The position numbers and the translations under genes were made by a program. Positions 17,502 through 17,994 of a stretch of DNA of 17,994 nucleotides are shown here, one piece after another. This DNA is from Dictyocoela muelleri. Lineage: Eukaryota; Microsporidia. Where the stretch lies: contig SDVU01000194.1 of assembly GCA_016256075.1 (NCBI GenBank), positions 1-17,994 on the forward strand, read 5' to 3'. Each line of letters opens with the position of its first letter. Position 1 is the first letter of the stretch. A model generated the notes under the pieces. That model saw nothing but the letters and a program-made list of their open reading frames with translations, was not told where the DNA came from and ran no database searches.

Positions 17502-17756
17502 TCAAATTGTTTTAAGATAACCCTTTTCTATTTGAGAAGCCTTCGTCTCTAATATGAATTCATCTTTCTCATTTGTCATATAATTTTCACGTTTACTTCC
17601 CCATAAATTTTTAATATCTGTAAAAATACTCTCTAAGTCTTCAGACCATTTGATTTTTGTACCATCTTCTTTTAATAAGTCGTATAATGGCTTTAATTTA
17701 GTTGACAAATTTAGGATTAAATTTCTATCGTAATGTATAAGTCCCAGGAATCTCAT
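17502..17756 (-). pseudogene. Ty3/Gypsy reverse transcriptase/RNase H junction segment
   Basis: RFLGLIHYDRNLI, then STKLKPLYDLLKEDG and IKWSEDLESIF form the standard connection between reverse transcriptase and RNase H in Ty3/Gypsy pol. KDEFILETKAS corresponds to the start of the RNase H domain. Reverse transcriptase-like sequence continues towards the window edge (for example EFLGYKIGND). It is part of the same fossil element. Confidence 0.85.
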
Positions 17757-17994
17757 AAGTTGTTTTTCGTGTCTTCGGCGTTGGGTATTTTATATTCCGT
17801 CAGACCTTTTTAATAATGGAACTATAGGGTCATTACCGATTTTATAACCTAAAAATTCGGCTATCCAGCGTTTTGCCACTAAAAAATCAATACCCCTTAT
17901 GAACCACGATGATATTAATTTGATAGAAACGAAGAAAGGAAAGTTAAAAATTCTTCACAATGGATACTCGTACCATTTTCATAAACAAGACAGT

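Larger units (their letters stand above)
16071..17994 (-). mobile_element. Ty3/Gypsy LTR retroelement, broken, runs off the window
   Basis: Read on the minus strand, the segment holds the later half of a pol region in Ty3/Gypsy order. Reverse transcriptase/RNase H sequence is nearest the window edge, then integrase, then an LTR at 16071-16298. Reverse transcriptase and RNase H copy the element's RNA into DNA; integrase inserts it. The protease, gag and first LTR would lie beyond 17994. It is a fossil with several breaks, though the integrase part is well kept. The sequence style resembles microsporidian Ty3/Gypsy copies, from memory of the family. Confidence 0.88.

Overview
The window is an extremely AT-rich, gene-poor eukaryotic stretch made almost entirely of decayed transposable elements. 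Three things point to a microsporidian with an expanded genome (Hamiltosporidium or Edhazardia type). The transposon mix is Merlin, Tigger/pogo and Ty3/Gypsy. The coding remnants are rich in Lys, Asn and Ile. The only plausible small gene has CACCCC directly abutting its ATG, like the C-rich start-proximal signal known from microsporidia. The organism call is an inference; no rRNA, intact tRNA or conserved housekeeping gene is visible.

Layout. 1-1033 is AT-rich flank with a long T run. 1034-1807 is a non-autonomous Merlin-like element. 1815-3771 holds no recognisable gene. 3772-3945 is a degenerate 15-bp minisatellite. 4055-4346 is an almost complete palindrome (foldback MITE). 4611-4690 is a tRNA-like pol III promoter remnant, followed by copy 1 of a dispersed repeat (4724-5074; copy 2 at 7658-7981). 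5319-5519 (minus) is the one small intact ORF that looks like a host gene. 5876-6186 looks like a ruined DHHC palmitoyltransferase gene.

6459-9543 is a Merlin cluster. One Merlin copy lies at 6459-7479. Nineteen bases beyond its target duplication lies a second, Merlin-like element (7514-9536), into which a third Merlin (7999-9154) has inserted. All have matching terminal inverted repeats and 7-8 bp target duplications readable in the sequence. 10757-12338 is a giant foldback of about 1.6 kb whose two arms are arrays of a ~23-bp repeat. 13331-13608 is another foldback MITE, and a 2.03-kb Tigger/pogo transposon (13611-15642) sits at its edge with a broken transposase and a duplicated right end. 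From 16071 to the window edge, on the minus strand, lies a broken Ty3/Gypsy retroelement with one LTR, integrase and reverse transcriptase/RNase H segments visible.

No metabolic pathway or operon can be assembled here. The biology is that of a transposon graveyard in which target-site duplications, nesting and hairpin-shaped element ends can still be read.
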